In this document: one piece after another, positions 17,126 through 25,176 of the stretch | Numbering within the stretch: position 1 is the stretch's first letter | Layout: the number at the start of each line of letters is the position of its first letter | Program-made: the position numbers and the translations under genes | Notes under the pieces: generated by a model | What the model saw: the letters and a program-made list of their open reading frames with translations, nothing else | Databases searched by the model: none | Told to the model about the DNA's origin: nothing | Assembly: GCA_964405685.1 (NCBI GenBank) | Contig: CAYOOP010000001.1 | Coordinates: 1-64,000, forward strand | DNA: 64,000 nucleotides | Source of the DNA: CAYOOP01 sp964405685 | GTDB taxonomy: Bacteria > Pseudomonadota > Alphaproteobacteria > Rickettsiales > SXRF01 | Direction: 5' to 3'

Positions 17126-18046
17126 ATGCGCCAATGCTTAACCTTGTTCGCCACCTTTTTGCTCGCGCCGCTTTCGGCCCGCGCCGAAGTCGACGCGCAA
17201 ATTGAAGGTGCCAAACTCTGCACCGCGCACATGCCACGCTACGAACGCGAATACGGTGTCCCCACGCATTTGCTTTCCGCCATCTCCTCCACTGAAACCG
17301 GGCGCTGGAACCAAACCCTCAAAATCACGTTGCCCTGGCCCTGGACCATCAACGCCGAAGGCAAGGGCTATTTCTTCGACACCAAACAAGAAGCCATTCA
17401 AGCGGCTAAAAACTTAAAAGCCCGCGGCGTGAAAAGCATGGATCTGGGCTGCATGCAGGTGAATATCTACCACCACCCCAACGCCTTCCGCTCCATTGAA
17501 GAAGCCTTTGACCCGCAGCAAAATGTTGCCTACGCTGCAAGTTTTTTGCGCAACCTGTATGAATCCGAAGGGAGCTGGAAAAACGCTGCCGGGGCCTACC
17601 ATTCCAAAACGCCCGCTCTTGGCTCGCAGTATTTAAGCAAGGTCTATGATAAGTGGATCACGATTTTAGATCGCCTACGCATGCCGAAAACCCCGGTGCA
17701 ACAAGCCGATATGCAAGCCGCCCCCTCCGATGTCATGAAAAAAATGCCTGTGGCCCTAAGCCGCTTGCCGGAATCCCACGCGACGACGATGTTGCTGCCA
17801 CCTAAAACCGGCAAAAAAGTAGAACAATATCAACCCGTGCATATGAAGGTGATCAAGGTTTCCAAAGCCCAGCCCGCTCGTGAAAATGGCATCATCGTCG
17901 TACGTCCCGATGTGGCACCGGATGCGGGCGCGCTTGAAGTTGCAAGGGCTAAGCCCAATCCCTCACAAGTTATCAGCCTCACCCCGACCTCCGCCACGGC
18001 CATCGTTCCCCACGCCACTGGCCCGCGCTTCATTTTTAATGATTGA
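17126..18046 (+). CDS. Lytic transglycosylase, SLT domain
   Basis: Secreted peptidoglycan-cleaving enzyme of 306 residues. The signal peptide ends near ARAE. The SLT domain (about 40-190) has the catalytic glutamate in SAISSTETGRWN, the MDLGCMQVNIYHHPNAF block and NVAYAASFLRNLYESEGSWK, with AGAYHSKTP closing the lysozyme-like fold. The C-terminal 100 residues are linker-like and basic with no recognised domain. Such enzymes often make holes for trans-envelope machines, so a role with the Tad pilus is possible but not shown by position. Confidence 0.9.
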   Translation: MRQCLTLFATFLLAPLSARAEVDAQIEGAKLCTAHMPRYEREYGVPTHLLSAISSTETGRWNQTLKITLPWPWTINAEGKGYFFDTKQEAIQAAKNLKARGVKSMDLGCMQVNIYHHPNAFRSIEEAFDPQQNVAYAASFLRNLYESEGSWKNAAGAYHSKTPALGSQYLSKVYDKWITILDRLRMPKTPVQQADMQAAPSDVMKKMPVALSRLPESHATTMLLPPKTGKKVEQYQPVHMKVIKVSKAQPARENGIIVVRPDVAPDAGALEVARAKPNPSQVISLTPTSATAIVPHATGPRFIFND

Positions 18047-18077
18047 GTTTTAGCGGTGTTTGCGTAAACTGGTCCGC

Positions 18078-18263
18078 ATGTATAGCGACATTAAACCCGA
18101 ACACCCTTTTGAAATCGTTGACGTAAACAGTGAGCATGTGCATTGCGACGGTAACGGCCCCGCCACTGGCCATCCGCGCGTTTATCTGCATATTGACCCA
18201 CACGCCGGCTTCATCACCTGCCCTTATTGCTCACGCGAATTCCGCCTAAGGGCTGCCTCGTGA
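18078..18263 (+). CDS. Small CHCC zinc-finger protein (NDUFS6-like)
   Basis: A 61-residue protein with the zf-CHCC pattern: EHVHCDG near residue 22, a histidine in LHIDPHAGF and CPYC near 51, expected to bind one zinc. The family is the bacterial relative of the mitochondrial complex I accessory subunit NDUFS6. The ATG at 18078 is used because upstream TTG codons would add residues not typical of this short family. Its stop overlaps the next gene's GTG by three bases (GTGA). Confidence 0.85.
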   Translation: MYSDIKPEHPFEIVDVNSEHVHCDGNGPATGHPRVYLHIDPHAGFITCPYCSREFRLRAAS

Positions 18264-18442
18264 ATATTGTCATCATCGTACTGCTCGTTGCCGTCGTCGC
18301 CGTGCTAATATCGGGCCTCGTCGTCATGGGCATTGGCGGCAAAACAGACAAAAAATACAGCAACAAGCTGATGATGGCGCGTGTGGCCGTGCAAGCGCTC
18401 ATTGTACTCATCCTCGGCGTCATGTTCTCATTTTCAAAGTAA
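18260..18442 (+). CDS. Small twin-transmembrane HIG1-domain protein
   Basis: A 60-residue protein with two membrane helices (IVIIVLLVAVVAVLISGLVV near 3-22 and VAVQALIVLILGVMFSF near 43-58) joined by a polar loop with KYSNKLMMARV, the HIG1 signature. The GTG start overlaps the preceding stop (GTGA), and its own stop shares a base with the next ATG (TAATG). HIG1 proteins assist respiratory complexes in mitochondria; the bacterial role is poorly known. Confidence 0.82.
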   Translation: MNIVIIVLLVAVVAVLISGLVVMGIGGKTDKKYSNKLMMARVAVQALIVLILGVMFSFSK

Positions 18443-18999
18443 TGGTCAAACTCACAAAGATTTATACAAAAACAGGCGATGATGGCACCACTGGCCTCGC
18501 CGATGGTTCGCGCGTGCTGAAATCCTGCCAGCGCGTGGAAGTTTACGGCTATGTCGACGAAGCCAACGCCGCCATTGGCCTCGCACGTTTGCATACGCAA
18601 GGTGAGGCGGATGCGATGCTAGAACGCATCCAGCACGATTTGTTTGATTTGGGTGCTGATCTTTCAACACCGATACGCGAAGATGGAAAAAATCTCCGTA
18701 TCATCCCCGCGCAAGTCGAGCGTTTGGAAAAAGAAATCGATGCAATGAATGCCAATCTTCCCTCTCTTGATTCCTTCATTCTCCCCGGCGGCACGCATGC
18801 TGCTGCTAGCCTTCACCTTGCACGCACCATTGTACGCCGCGCTGAACGCGAAGCGTATCGCTTCAGTGAGAAAGAAAACGTCAACCCACATGCGCTGCAT
18901 TATTTGAATCGTCTTTCCGACCATTTGTTCGTGCTGTCGCGCGTGGTGAACGATAACGGCAAAAAAGATGTGCTGTGGAAACCGGGAGTCAATCGGTGA
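18442..18999 (+). CDS. PduO-type ATP:cob(I)alamin adenosyltransferase
   Basis: Adenylates cob(I)alamin to coenzyme B12. The 185 residues show the PduO/MMAB pattern: KIYTKTGDDGTTGLADGSRV with the ATP-binding TxxGDxGxT motif near residue 7-16, VEVYGYVDEANAAIG, FILPGGTHAAASLHLARTIV and RRAEREAYRF, ending in the DHLFVLSRVVN helix. It is the third gene in the overlapping run that leads to etfBA. No B12-dependent enzyme is seen in the window. Confidence 0.94.
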   Translation: MVKLTKIYTKTGDDGTTGLADGSRVLKSCQRVEVYGYVDEANAAIGLARLHTQGEADAMLERIQHDLFDLGADLSTPIREDGKNLRIIPAQVERLEKEIDAMNANLPSLDSFILPGGTHAAASLHLARTIVRRAEREAYRFSEKENVNPHALHYLNRLSDHLFVLSRVVNDNGKKDVLWKPGVNR

Positions 19000-19745
19000 A
19001 AGTCCTCGTCCCCGTCAAACGCGTGATTGATTACAACGTCCGCATCCGCGTGAAGGCGGATGGCTCCGGTGTTGAAACCGCCGGTGTCAAACATTCCATC
19101 AACCCCTTCGACGAAATCGCGGTGGAAGAAGCGATTCGGTTGAAAGAAAAAAAGATCGCCACCGAAATTGTCGTCGTTACCATTGGCGAAACCGTATGTC
19201 AGGATGTATTGCGCCACGCGCTCGCACTTGGTGCAGATCGCGCAATTCTAGTGCAAGCGGAAGGAAATATTGAACCACTCCACGCTGCAAAAATTCTAAA
19301 AGCCGTGGTGGAGCGCGAACAACCACAACTCATCATCCTCGGCAAACAAGCGATTGACGACGACGCCAACCAAACCGGCCAGATGCTCGCAGCACTGCTG
19401 GGTGTTGGCCAGGCTACCTTCGCGTCCAAACTCACCATCGAAAACAATATTGCAACCGTCACTCGCGAAGTGGACGGCGGCTTGCACACGGTTTCGCTCA
19501 CCCTGCCTGCCGTTGTGACTACCGATTTACGCCTCAACGAACCACGCTACGCTGCACTTCCCAACATTATGAAAGCGAAATCCAAACCGCTGGCAACGCT
19601 GCCGCTTGCTGAACTTGGTGTTACTCACACCCCGCAGATCGCGCGGTTAAAAGTCGAAGAACCTAAGAAACGTAGCAGCGGTAAAAAAGTGAAAGATGTT
19701 GCTGAGCTAGTGGAGAAATTGAAGCATGAAGCGAGAGTGATATGA
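18996..19745 (+). CDS. etfB: Electron transfer flavoprotein beta subunit
   Basis: With EtfA accepts electrons from acyl-CoA and other dehydrogenases and passes them to ETF-ubiquinone oxidoreductase. The 249 residues start VKVLVPVKRVIDYNVRIRVK; the GTG at 18996 overlaps the preceding stop (GTGA). Family blocks include KHSINPFDEIAVEEAIRLKE, GKQAIDDDANQTGQMLAALL and VDGGLHTVSLTLPAVVTTDL, the last being the ETF-beta signature that also recruits partner dehydrogenases. etfA overlaps by 4 bp. Confidence 0.95.
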   Translation: MKVLVPVKRVIDYNVRIRVKADGSGVETAGVKHSINPFDEIAVEEAIRLKEKKIATEIVVVTIGETVCQDVLRHALALGADRAILVQAEGNIEPLHAAKILKAVVEREQPQLIILGKQAIDDDANQTGQMLAALLGVGQATFASKLTIENNIATVTREVDGGLHTVSLTLPAVVTTDLRLNEPRYAALPNIMKAKSKPLATLPLAELGVTHTPQIARLKVEEPKKRSSGKKVKDVAELVEKLKHEARVI

Positions 19746-20563
19746 GCCTTCTCGTCATCACCGACGTCGATTCCCCCGCCACGCGCGCTTCTGTAACGGC
19801 GGCAAAAAAAATCGCAGACGATGTCGATGTCGTCCTCACCGGTGCACTGCTCGCTGAAGAACTCGCCGCGCCGCTTGCAGACCTTGCCAGAAACTACACC
19901 CACGTATTCACTGCTGCGACCAGCTTCGGTAAAGACCTCCTCCCGCGCATCGCCGCATTGCTGGATATGCCGCAAGTGTCTGAAGTCATCGAAGTGATCG
20001 ATGCGACCACCTTCAAACGCCCGATTTATGCGGGCAACGCGATTGAAACGGTGCAGGTGAACGCGTCCATCGTGCTTGCCACCATCCGCCAATCCGCCTT
20101 TGCAAAAGCCGAAACCATCAACATAAAACAGGTCACACTCACACCTGCTGCTACCACCTCTCGCTCCGTTTCATTGGAAGCCACAAAAAATGAACGACCA
20201 GAGCTTGGCGCAGCACGCGTGGTGATTTCCGGCGGGCGCGGCCTTGGCTCAAAAGAAAACTTCGCCCTCATCGAAAAACTCGCCGATAAGTTAAATGCAG
20301 CCATCGGCGCATCGCGCGCGGCAGTCGATGCAGGCTACGTACCCAACGACTACCAAGTCGGCCAAACCGGCAAAATCGTCGCCCCAGAACTTTACATTGC
20401 CATTGGCATTTCCGGTGCCATTCAACATATAGCGGGCATGAAAGACAGCAAAGTCATCGTCGCCATCAACAAAGACGAAAACGCACCGATTTTTGAAATT
20501 GCGGATTATGGCCTGGTGTGTGATTTGTTTGCCGTACTACCTGAGTTAGAAGCCTTATTATGA
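19742..20563 (+). CDS. etfA: Electron transfer flavoprotein alpha subunit
   Basis: FAD-binding partner of EtfB. The C-terminal FAD domain is intact: RVVISGGRGLGSKENF near 156, VPNDYQVGQTGKIVAPELYI near 200, and GISGAIQHIAGMKDSKVIVA near 221. At 273 residues it is shorter than the usual ~310, with the N-terminal domain trimmed. It ends 65 bp before higB; the toxin-antitoxin pair interrupts what otherwise looks like a continuous operon into nadE. Confidence 0.94.
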   Translation: MSLLVITDVDSPATRASVTAAKKIADDVDVVLTGALLAEELAAPLADLARNYTHVFTAATSFGKDLLPRIAALLDMPQVSEVIEVIDATTFKRPIYAGNAIETVQVNASIVLATIRQSAFAKAETINIKQVTLTPAATTSRSVSLEATKNERPELGAARVVISGGRGLGSKENFALIEKLADKLNAAIGASRAAVDAGYVPNDYQVGQTGKIVAPELYIAIGISGAIQHIAGMKDSKVIVAINKDENAPIFEIADYGLVCDLFAVLPELEALL

Positions 20564-20617
20564 TGTACTACCTCATGGTACATTGGTGTTGACAAGCGTC
20601 CTATAGCTAGGTACACT
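20564..20617 (+). promoter_or_regulatory. higBA promoter with palindromic operator
   Basis: A near-consensus sigma70 promoter: TTGACA (20589-20594), exactly 17 nt, TACACT (20612-20617). Just upstream is an imperfect palindrome TGTAC-N9-GTACA (20564-20582), a natural operator for the HigA repressor; GGTACAC recurs over the -10. The predicted RNA start is about 5 nt before the higB ATG, leaving almost no leader. Confidence 0.65.
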
Positions 20618-20628
20618 ACGGCGAAGGT

Positions 20629-20907
20629 ATGATCGTTGGTTTTGTACACAAAGGCTTGGAAAAGTTTTATACTACCGGCTCTCTGGCCGGTATTCAGGCA
20701 AAACATCGTGCAAAACTTCGACTCATCCTCGATCAACTAAATACCGCGGAAGTAATTGGAGACATGGACTTTCCGGGTGCAAACCTCCACCCCTTAAAAG
20801 GCAATAAAAAAGGGCTGTGGGCCGTGAAAGTAAGTGGCAATTGGCGTATTACCTTCACCTTTACGGAAGGTCAGGCCGATGTTGTAGACTACATAGATTA
20901 TCATTAG
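20629..20907 (+). CDS. higB: HigB-type toxin (RelE-like mRNA interferase)
   Basis: A 92-residue RelE/HigB superfamily protein, expected to cut mRNA on the ribosome. Family blocks: HKGLEKFYTTGSLAGIQAKH at the N-terminus, LHPLKGNKKGLWAVKVSGNW and WRITFTFTEGQADVVDYIDY. HigB is encoded before its antitoxin, the usual HigBA order. The start codon is about 12 nt after the -10 box, so the mRNA leader is near zero, which should keep toxin translation low. Confidence 0.92.
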   Translation: MIVGFVHKGLEKFYTTGSLAGIQAKHRAKLRLILDQLNTAEVIGDMDFPGANLHPLKGNKKGLWAVKVSGNWRITFTFTEGQADVVDYIDYH

Positions 20908-20916
20908 GAGAAGCTT

Positions 20917-21225
20917 ATGCGCATGCACAACCCGCCGCATCCCGGCGAATCACTGAAGAAGCTCTACATGGAACCGATGGGGCTTACAATTAAAGCCGTT
21001 GCGGAGCGCCTTGGCGTGGAACGGAAGGCCATCTCTCGCCTTGTCAACGAACGTGGCGGCATCAGCGCTGAAATGGCGATTCGCCTGGCCAAGGCGTTCA
21101 ACACCACGCCTGACTTATGGCTGAACAAACAGCGCAACTACGATCTCTGGCACGCTGCGCAGCGCTTGCGTAGAGAAGCATCGCGCATCCGTCCCTTCCA
21201 GCACGAAAACCTTCTGAATGTCTAA
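20917..21225 (+). CDS. higA: HigA antitoxin, HTH-type repressor
   Basis: A 102-residue XRE-family antitoxin that neutralises HigB and should repress the shared promoter. The N-terminus MRMHNPPHPGESLKKLYMEP and the helix-turn-helix LTIKAVAERLGVERKAISRL are the HigA signature, with SAEMAIRLAKAFNTTPDLWL after it. AGGAG lies before the ATG, unlike higB. Its last 8 bases overlap the nadE start, so nadE translation is coupled to it. Confidence 0.94.
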   Translation: MRMHNPPHPGESLKKLYMEPMGLTIKAVAERLGVERKAISRLVNERGGISAEMAIRLAKAFNTTPDLWLNKQRNYDLWHAAQRLRREASRIRPFQHENLLNV

Positions 21226-22801
21226 TCTCGCCATTGCACAAATCAACCAAACTGTCGGCGATGTGCGCGGCAATCTTTCGCGCATCATCGACGCTGCGAA
21301 AAAAGCAGGGGCGCAGGGTGCAGAGCTTGTCATCTTCCCTGAACTGACCTTGACCGGCTACACGCCGGAGGATCTGGTGCTGAACAATGATTTCATCGCC
21401 AAGCAACATGAAGCATTGCAAGAACTCATCGCGAAGAGCAAAGACTTGCCCGCACTCGTCGTCGGCTTCATCGAGCCGGTGGAAGACCGGCGCTTCAATG
21501 CCCTCGCTTTCATCGACAAAGGGAAACTCATCCACACCCATCGCAAAATCTTGCTCCCTAATTATAGCGTGTTTGATGAGCGCCGCATTTTTGCGGTTGG
21601 TCAGGCACCAGTGGCATTCGAGTGGAACGGCAAGCGCATCGGTATGTTGATTTGTGAAGATGTCTGGCAGCCGCACAATGCACGCCTCCTTAAAGCCCAA
21701 GACGCTGAACTCATCATCGTCGCCAATGCTTCGCCGTATGAAAAAGGCAAACATGCGCTGCGTGTAAAAACCCTTAGCGACGCCGCACGCACCAACCACG
21801 TCAACATCATCTACGCCAACCTCGTCGGCGGGCAGGATGATCTGGTGTTTGACGGTGCATCATTCGCGGTCGATGCAAAAGGCAACATCACCACGCAATT
21901 GCCGATGTTTGAAGAGCATATTGGTAGTGTCATGCCAGCGAAGGCTAGCATGACACGCGAAGAAGAACTCTGGCATGCCATGGTGCTTGGTACGAAAGAT
22001 TATGTGCACAAAAATGGCTTCAAACAAGCAGTGCTCGGCCTTTCCGGTGGTGTTGATTCCGCTGCCGTTGCCGCAATTCTTGTGGATGCACTGGGCGCTG
22101 AAAATGTGCTCGGTGTGTTGTTGCCCTCCCCCTTCACATCCAAGGAAAGTACAATGCTTGCGCTCGACGTTGCAAAGCAACTCAAGATTCAAACGCTCGA
22201 GGTGCCGATCACCTCAGCGTTTGAGGGCATAGGAAGTTTGCTTATACCCACACTTAAAACTGCGGGTTACAGCAAAGAGAATTGGCAAGCGGACCTTGCG
22301 GTTGGCGGCAATATTCAATCGCGCCTGCGCGGGGTCACACTCATGGCGATCAGCAATGCAACGAATCGCTTGCTGATGAATACCTCCAACAAATCCGAAA
22401 TCGCGGTGGGGTATTCCACTTTGTATGGCGATGCTTGCGGTGCATTCTCGCCGATGCGCGATCTCTATAAAACCGATGTGTTCGCGCTTGCACGTTGGCA
22501 TGGACTACCGAAAGCCATCATCGATCGTGTACCCACCGCCGAGCTTACACCGGGACAGAAGGATGAAGACCAACTTCCTCCTTACGCCACGCTCGATGCG
22601 ATTCTAAAACTCCACATCGAAGGCCGGATGGATGCGAAAACCATTGAAACACAGGGATTCGCACCGGAAACAGTGAAGCGTGTGGTAGACATGGTACGCA
22701 TCTCTGAGTATAAACGCCGCCAATTCCCGCCGGGACCCAAACTCTCGCCCATGCATTTTTACAAAGACTGGCGCATGCCGCTCACTAACGGATTCAAATG
22801 A
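21218..22801 (+). CDS. nadE: Glutamine-dependent NAD+ synthetase
   Basis: Last step of NAD synthesis: amidation of deamido-NAD using glutamine. In 527 residues, the N-terminal nitrilase-type glutaminase has its Glu in FPELTLTGYTPEDL (~42), Lys in HRKILLPNY (~109) and Cys in LICEDVW (~145). The synthetase domain has the P-loop LGLSGGVDSAAVAA (~273) and EIAVGYSTLYGDACGAFSPM. The start lies inside higA (8-bp overlap) and matches where the family begins. hemB overlaps its end by 4 bp. Confidence 0.97.
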   Translation: MSNLAIAQINQTVGDVRGNLSRIIDAAKKAGAQGAELVIFPELTLTGYTPEDLVLNNDFIAKQHEALQELIAKSKDLPALVVGFIEPVEDRRFNALAFIDKGKLIHTHRKILLPNYSVFDERRIFAVGQAPVAFEWNGKRIGMLICEDVWQPHNARLLKAQDAELIIVANASPYEKGKHALRVKTLSDAARTNHVNIIYANLVGGQDDLVFDGASFAVDAKGNITTQLPMFEEHIGSVMPAKASMTREEELWHAMVLGTKDYVHKNGFKQAVLGLSGGVDSAAVAAILVDALGAENVLGVLLPSPFTSKESTMLALDVAKQLKIQTLEVPITSAFEGIGSLLIPTLKTAGYSKENWQADLAVGGNIQSRLRGVTLMAISNATNRLLMNTSNKSEIAVGYSTLYGDACGAFSPMRDLYKTDVFALARWHGLPKAIIDRVPTAELTPGQKDEDQLPPYATLDAILKLHIEGRMDAKTIETQGFAPETVKRVVDMVRISEYKRRQFPPGPKLSPMHFYKDWRMPLTNGFK

Positions 22802-23763
22802 ACGAACGTCCGCACATTCGCCACCGCCGCCTTCGCACCCATCCCTGGATGCGCGAGCTCGTGCAGGAAACGCGGCTTGATGTGAGTGATTTGATTCTGC
22901 CGCTGTTCGTGCAAGATGGCAAAAAATCCACGCCGATTCCAAGCCTGCCCGGCGTATCTCGACTATCGATTGATGCATTGGTTGCAACTGCAAAGCGTGC
23001 GCGCGACGCTGGTATTCCTGCGATTGCTCTCTTTCCCGTCACCCCCAAAGACAAAAAATCTGCTGATGGAAAAGAAGCGCTGAACGTTGACAATCTGATC
23101 TGCCGCGCAATTAAAACAGTAAAAAATGCCGTGCCGGAACTCGGCATCATCGCCGACGTCGCGCTCGATCCATATACCACCCATGGGCACGACGGCGTAC
23201 TCGACACAAACGGCACCGTCGCCAATGACCCGACGGTTGAAATTCTAGCACAACAAGCCGTGGTGCTCGCGCAAGCGGGTGCGGATATCGTCGCCCCGAG
23301 CGATATGATGGACGGGCGCGTCCACGCGATTCGCAAAGCACTCGATGCACAAAATTTCGTCAACACCGCCATTCTCGCCTATAGCGCCAAATACGCGAGT
23401 GCACTCTATGGGCCGTTTCGTGACGCCGTCGGTTCTGCCACAGAAACCTACCTCGACAAACGCAGCTACCAAATGAACCCCGCCAATGCGGATGAAGCCA
23501 TGCGCGAAATTGCGCAGGATATTGAAGAGGGTGCGGATATGGTGATGGTGAAACCCGGCTTGCCTTATATGGACATCATTTACCGTGCATCTACCGCATT
23601 TGACGTGCCGGTGTTTGCCTATCAAGTCAGCGGCGAATACGCGATGATCATGAACTCACCCAATCCAAAAGAGGTGATGCTCGAATCCCTCCTAGCCTTG
23701 AAACGCGCCGGCAGCAGGGCCATCTTCAACTATGCAGCACTTGAGGTGGCAGAGTGGCTATAA
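22798..23763 (+). CDS. hemB: Delta-aminolevulinic acid dehydratase (porphobilinogen synthase)
   Basis: Condenses two 5-aminolevulinates to porphobilinogen in heme synthesis. The 321 residues have both active-site lysines: ILAYSAKYAS (~199) and MVMVKPGLPYMD (~252). The metal region reads DVALDPYTTHGHDG, with Asp and Ala where zinc enzymes have cysteines, so this is the Mg-type, zinc-independent form usual in alphaproteobacteria. It overlaps nadE by 4 bp (ATGA). Confidence 0.96.
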   Translation: MNERPHIRHRRLRTHPWMRELVQETRLDVSDLILPLFVQDGKKSTPIPSLPGVSRLSIDALVATAKRARDAGIPAIALFPVTPKDKKSADGKEALNVDNLICRAIKTVKNAVPELGIIADVALDPYTTHGHDGVLDTNGTVANDPTVEILAQQAVVLAQAGADIVAPSDMMDGRVHAIRKALDAQNFVNTAILAYSAKYASALYGPFRDAVGSATETYLDKRSYQMNPANADEAMREIAQDIEEGADMVMVKPGLPYMDIIYRASTAFDVPVFAYQVSGEYAMIMNSPNPKEVMLESLLALKRAGSRAIFNYAALEVAEWL

Positions 23764-23771
23764 GAAATCCC

Positions 23772-23800
23772 TTGTGCTTTCAATTATTGTAGCTACAATA
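23772..23800 (+). promoter_or_regulatory. brnTA promoter/operator palindrome
   Basis: A perfect 16-bp palindrome (23785-23800, core TTGTAGCTACAA) ends one base before the brnT ATG. It contains the likely -10 TACAAT (23794-23799), with TTGTGC (23772-23777) 16 nt upstream. An operator over the -10 fits repression by the BrnA/BrnT complex. No leader and no ribosome site can fit between promoter and start codon. Confidence 0.6.
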
Positions 23801-23801
23801 T

Positions 23802-24074
23802 ATGGACATTGTCTTTGACAGAGCCAAAAATCAGAAGAACCTTGCAAAACACGGTTTGGAGCTCGATCTCATTCGAGAGTTGGATTGGGAACGGGCGGTG
23901 ATTGAGGAAGATAACCGGCAGGACTATGGAGAATATCGCTATCGCATTTTTGCGCCTTATCAAAATGCCTTATATTCTGCTGTAGTTACATGGAGACGCG
24001 GCAAACTCAGAGGGATCAGCATCCGAAAAGCGAGTGCAAAAGAAAGGAAACGGTATGAAAAAGAAAACCAGTAA
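23802..24074 (+). CDS. brnT: BrnT-family toxin
   Basis: A 90-residue DUF497/BrnT RNase toxin related to the RelE fold. Typical features: FDRAKNQKNLAKHGLELDLI at the N-terminus, the RYRIFAPYQNALYSAVVTWR strand pair and the C-terminal IRKASAKERKRYEKE. The annotated ATG is one base after the operator palindrome, so the mRNA would be leaderless. It overlaps brnA by 20 bp. Confidence 0.93.
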   Translation: MDIVFDRAKNQKNLAKHGLELDLIRELDWERAVIEEDNRQDYGEYRYRIFAPYQNALYSAVVTWRRGKLRGISIRKASAKERKRYEKENQ

Positions 24075-24360
24075 GAAAAAACGCCACAATCCTCATCTGA
24101 TTGACGAAGATAACCCGGAATGGACTGCTGCAGATTTCCGTAATGCTCGCCCAGCGATTGAAGTATTTACTGAGCTTATGGGACGTAAGAAAGCAGAGGC
24201 TTTCATCTATAAGAAACGCGGTCGCCCACCCAAAGACTCACCTAAAAAATTAGTTTCCATGCGCTTAGACAGTGACGTTATTGATGCTTTCCGCTCGCGC
24301 GGTGCAGGCTGGCAAACACAGATCAACCAGGTATTACGGGAATGGGTAACCACACACTAA
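24055..24360 (+). CDS. brnA: BrnA-family antitoxin
   Basis: A 101-residue antitoxin and likely autorepressor. A basic N-terminus leads to DNPEWTAADFRNARP, the BrnT-binding part, and a C-terminal ribbon-helix-helix with KLVSMRLDSDVIDAFRSRGA and WQTQINQVLREW. The ATG at 24055 is preceded by AAAGGAAA. Its last 19 bases also encode the start of ubiX, in another frame. Confidence 0.92.
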   Translation: MKKKTSKKKRHNPHLIDEDNPEWTAADFRNARPAIEVFTELMGRKKAEAFIYKKRGRPPKDSPKKLVSMRLDSDVIDAFRSRGAGWQTQINQVLREWVTTH

Positions 24361-24908
24361 CCATCGGCATTTCCGGCGCATCAGGCGCAATTTACGGCAT
24401 TCGCTTGCTGGAGGAACTCAAGCGCGCGAAGGTGAACACCCATCTCATCATCACCAAAAACGCGCAGCTCACCATCACGCAGGAAACCGCCTATAGCGTC
24501 AAAGACGTAGAAAAACTGGCAAGTGAAGTGCACAACCCCAGCAATATGGGCGCATGTATTTCTAGCGGCTCCTCGCCTTCACTCGGCATGATCGTTGCCC
24601 CCTGCTCCATGCGCTCGCTCGCCGAAATCGCCACCGGCTGCACCACCACCCTGCTTTCCCGCGCGGCGGATGTCACCCTCAAGGAACGTCGCAAGCTGGT
24701 GTTGCTGACCCGCGAATCGCCGCTCAATCTCTCGCACATCCGCAATATGGCCACAGTCACCGAAATGGGCGGCATTATCGCACCCCCCGTGCCCGCTTTT
24801 TACAGCAAGCCTAACTCATTGGAAGATTTGGTAAATCACACCGTCGGCCGCGTGCTAGATATGTTCGACATCCCCCACCAGCTAGTCAAACGCTGGGAGG
24901 GGATTTAA
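24342..24908 (+). CDS. ubiX: Flavin prenyltransferase UbiX
   Basis: Makes prenylated FMN, the cofactor of UbiD decarboxylases in ubiquinone synthesis. The 188 residues have the FMN-binding GISGASGAIYGIRLLEEL at the N-terminus, the MIVAPCSMRSLAEIATG block near 85 and the RESPLNLSHIRNMATVTEMG loop. No start codon is available between the brnA stop and the conserved glycine motif, so translation must begin inside brnA. ubiD is not in the window. Confidence 0.95.
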   Translation: MGNHTLTIGISGASGAIYGIRLLEELKRAKVNTHLIITKNAQLTITQETAYSVKDVEKLASEVHNPSNMGACISSGSSPSLGMIVAPCSMRSLAEIATGCTTTLLSRAADVTLKERRKLVLLTRESPLNLSHIRNMATVTEMGGIIAPPVPAFYSKPNSLEDLVNHTVGRVLDMFDIPHQLVKRWEGI

Positions 24909-25036
24909 CCTCCCTCCCCCTCTGATGGGCTCGACGCGGAGCAGCGTCGAGGGCTGGGGAGGGGGTGGAGTCAACAAGAGAGCTCTCGTTTGTACTCCAC
25001 CCTCCCCCTAACCCCCTCCCATCAAGGGAGGGGGGA
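24907..25036. repeat. C/G-run palindromic element, family B, after ubiX
   Basis: An imperfect palindrome of about 130 bp. The outer arms pair CCTCCCTCCCCC...GATGGG with CCCATCAAGGGAGGG; inner arms pair GGGGAGGGGGTGGAGT with ACTCCACCCTCCCC. It holds a perfect 8-bp hairpin (24930-24937 with 24944-24951) and GAGAGCTCTC at the centre. The words CCCTCCCCC and CACCCTAACC recur in dapE (37.1 kb) and after mltG (58.3 kb). It begins at the ubiX stop. Confidence 0.8.
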
Positions 25037-25056
25037 TTTGTATTTCGAAAAAACCA

Positions 25057-25086
25057 TTAGCAAGCTGTGGATAAATCTGCTATAAT
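25057..25086 (+). promoter_or_regulatory. Likely sigma70 promoter upstream of the DUF465 gene
   Basis: A perfect TATAAT (25081-25086) preceded after 18 nt by TTAGCA (25057-25062). It leaves a leader of about 85 nt before the DUF465 gene and may also drive lepA. Confidence 0.5.
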
Positions 25087-25176
25087 GCAGCTGTTTTTGA
25101 TGAGAATCTGGGCACCGTTTCCAGTATTTTCTCCTATAATAACAATAGTTTGGGATGAAACGGGAAGGAATTAACA

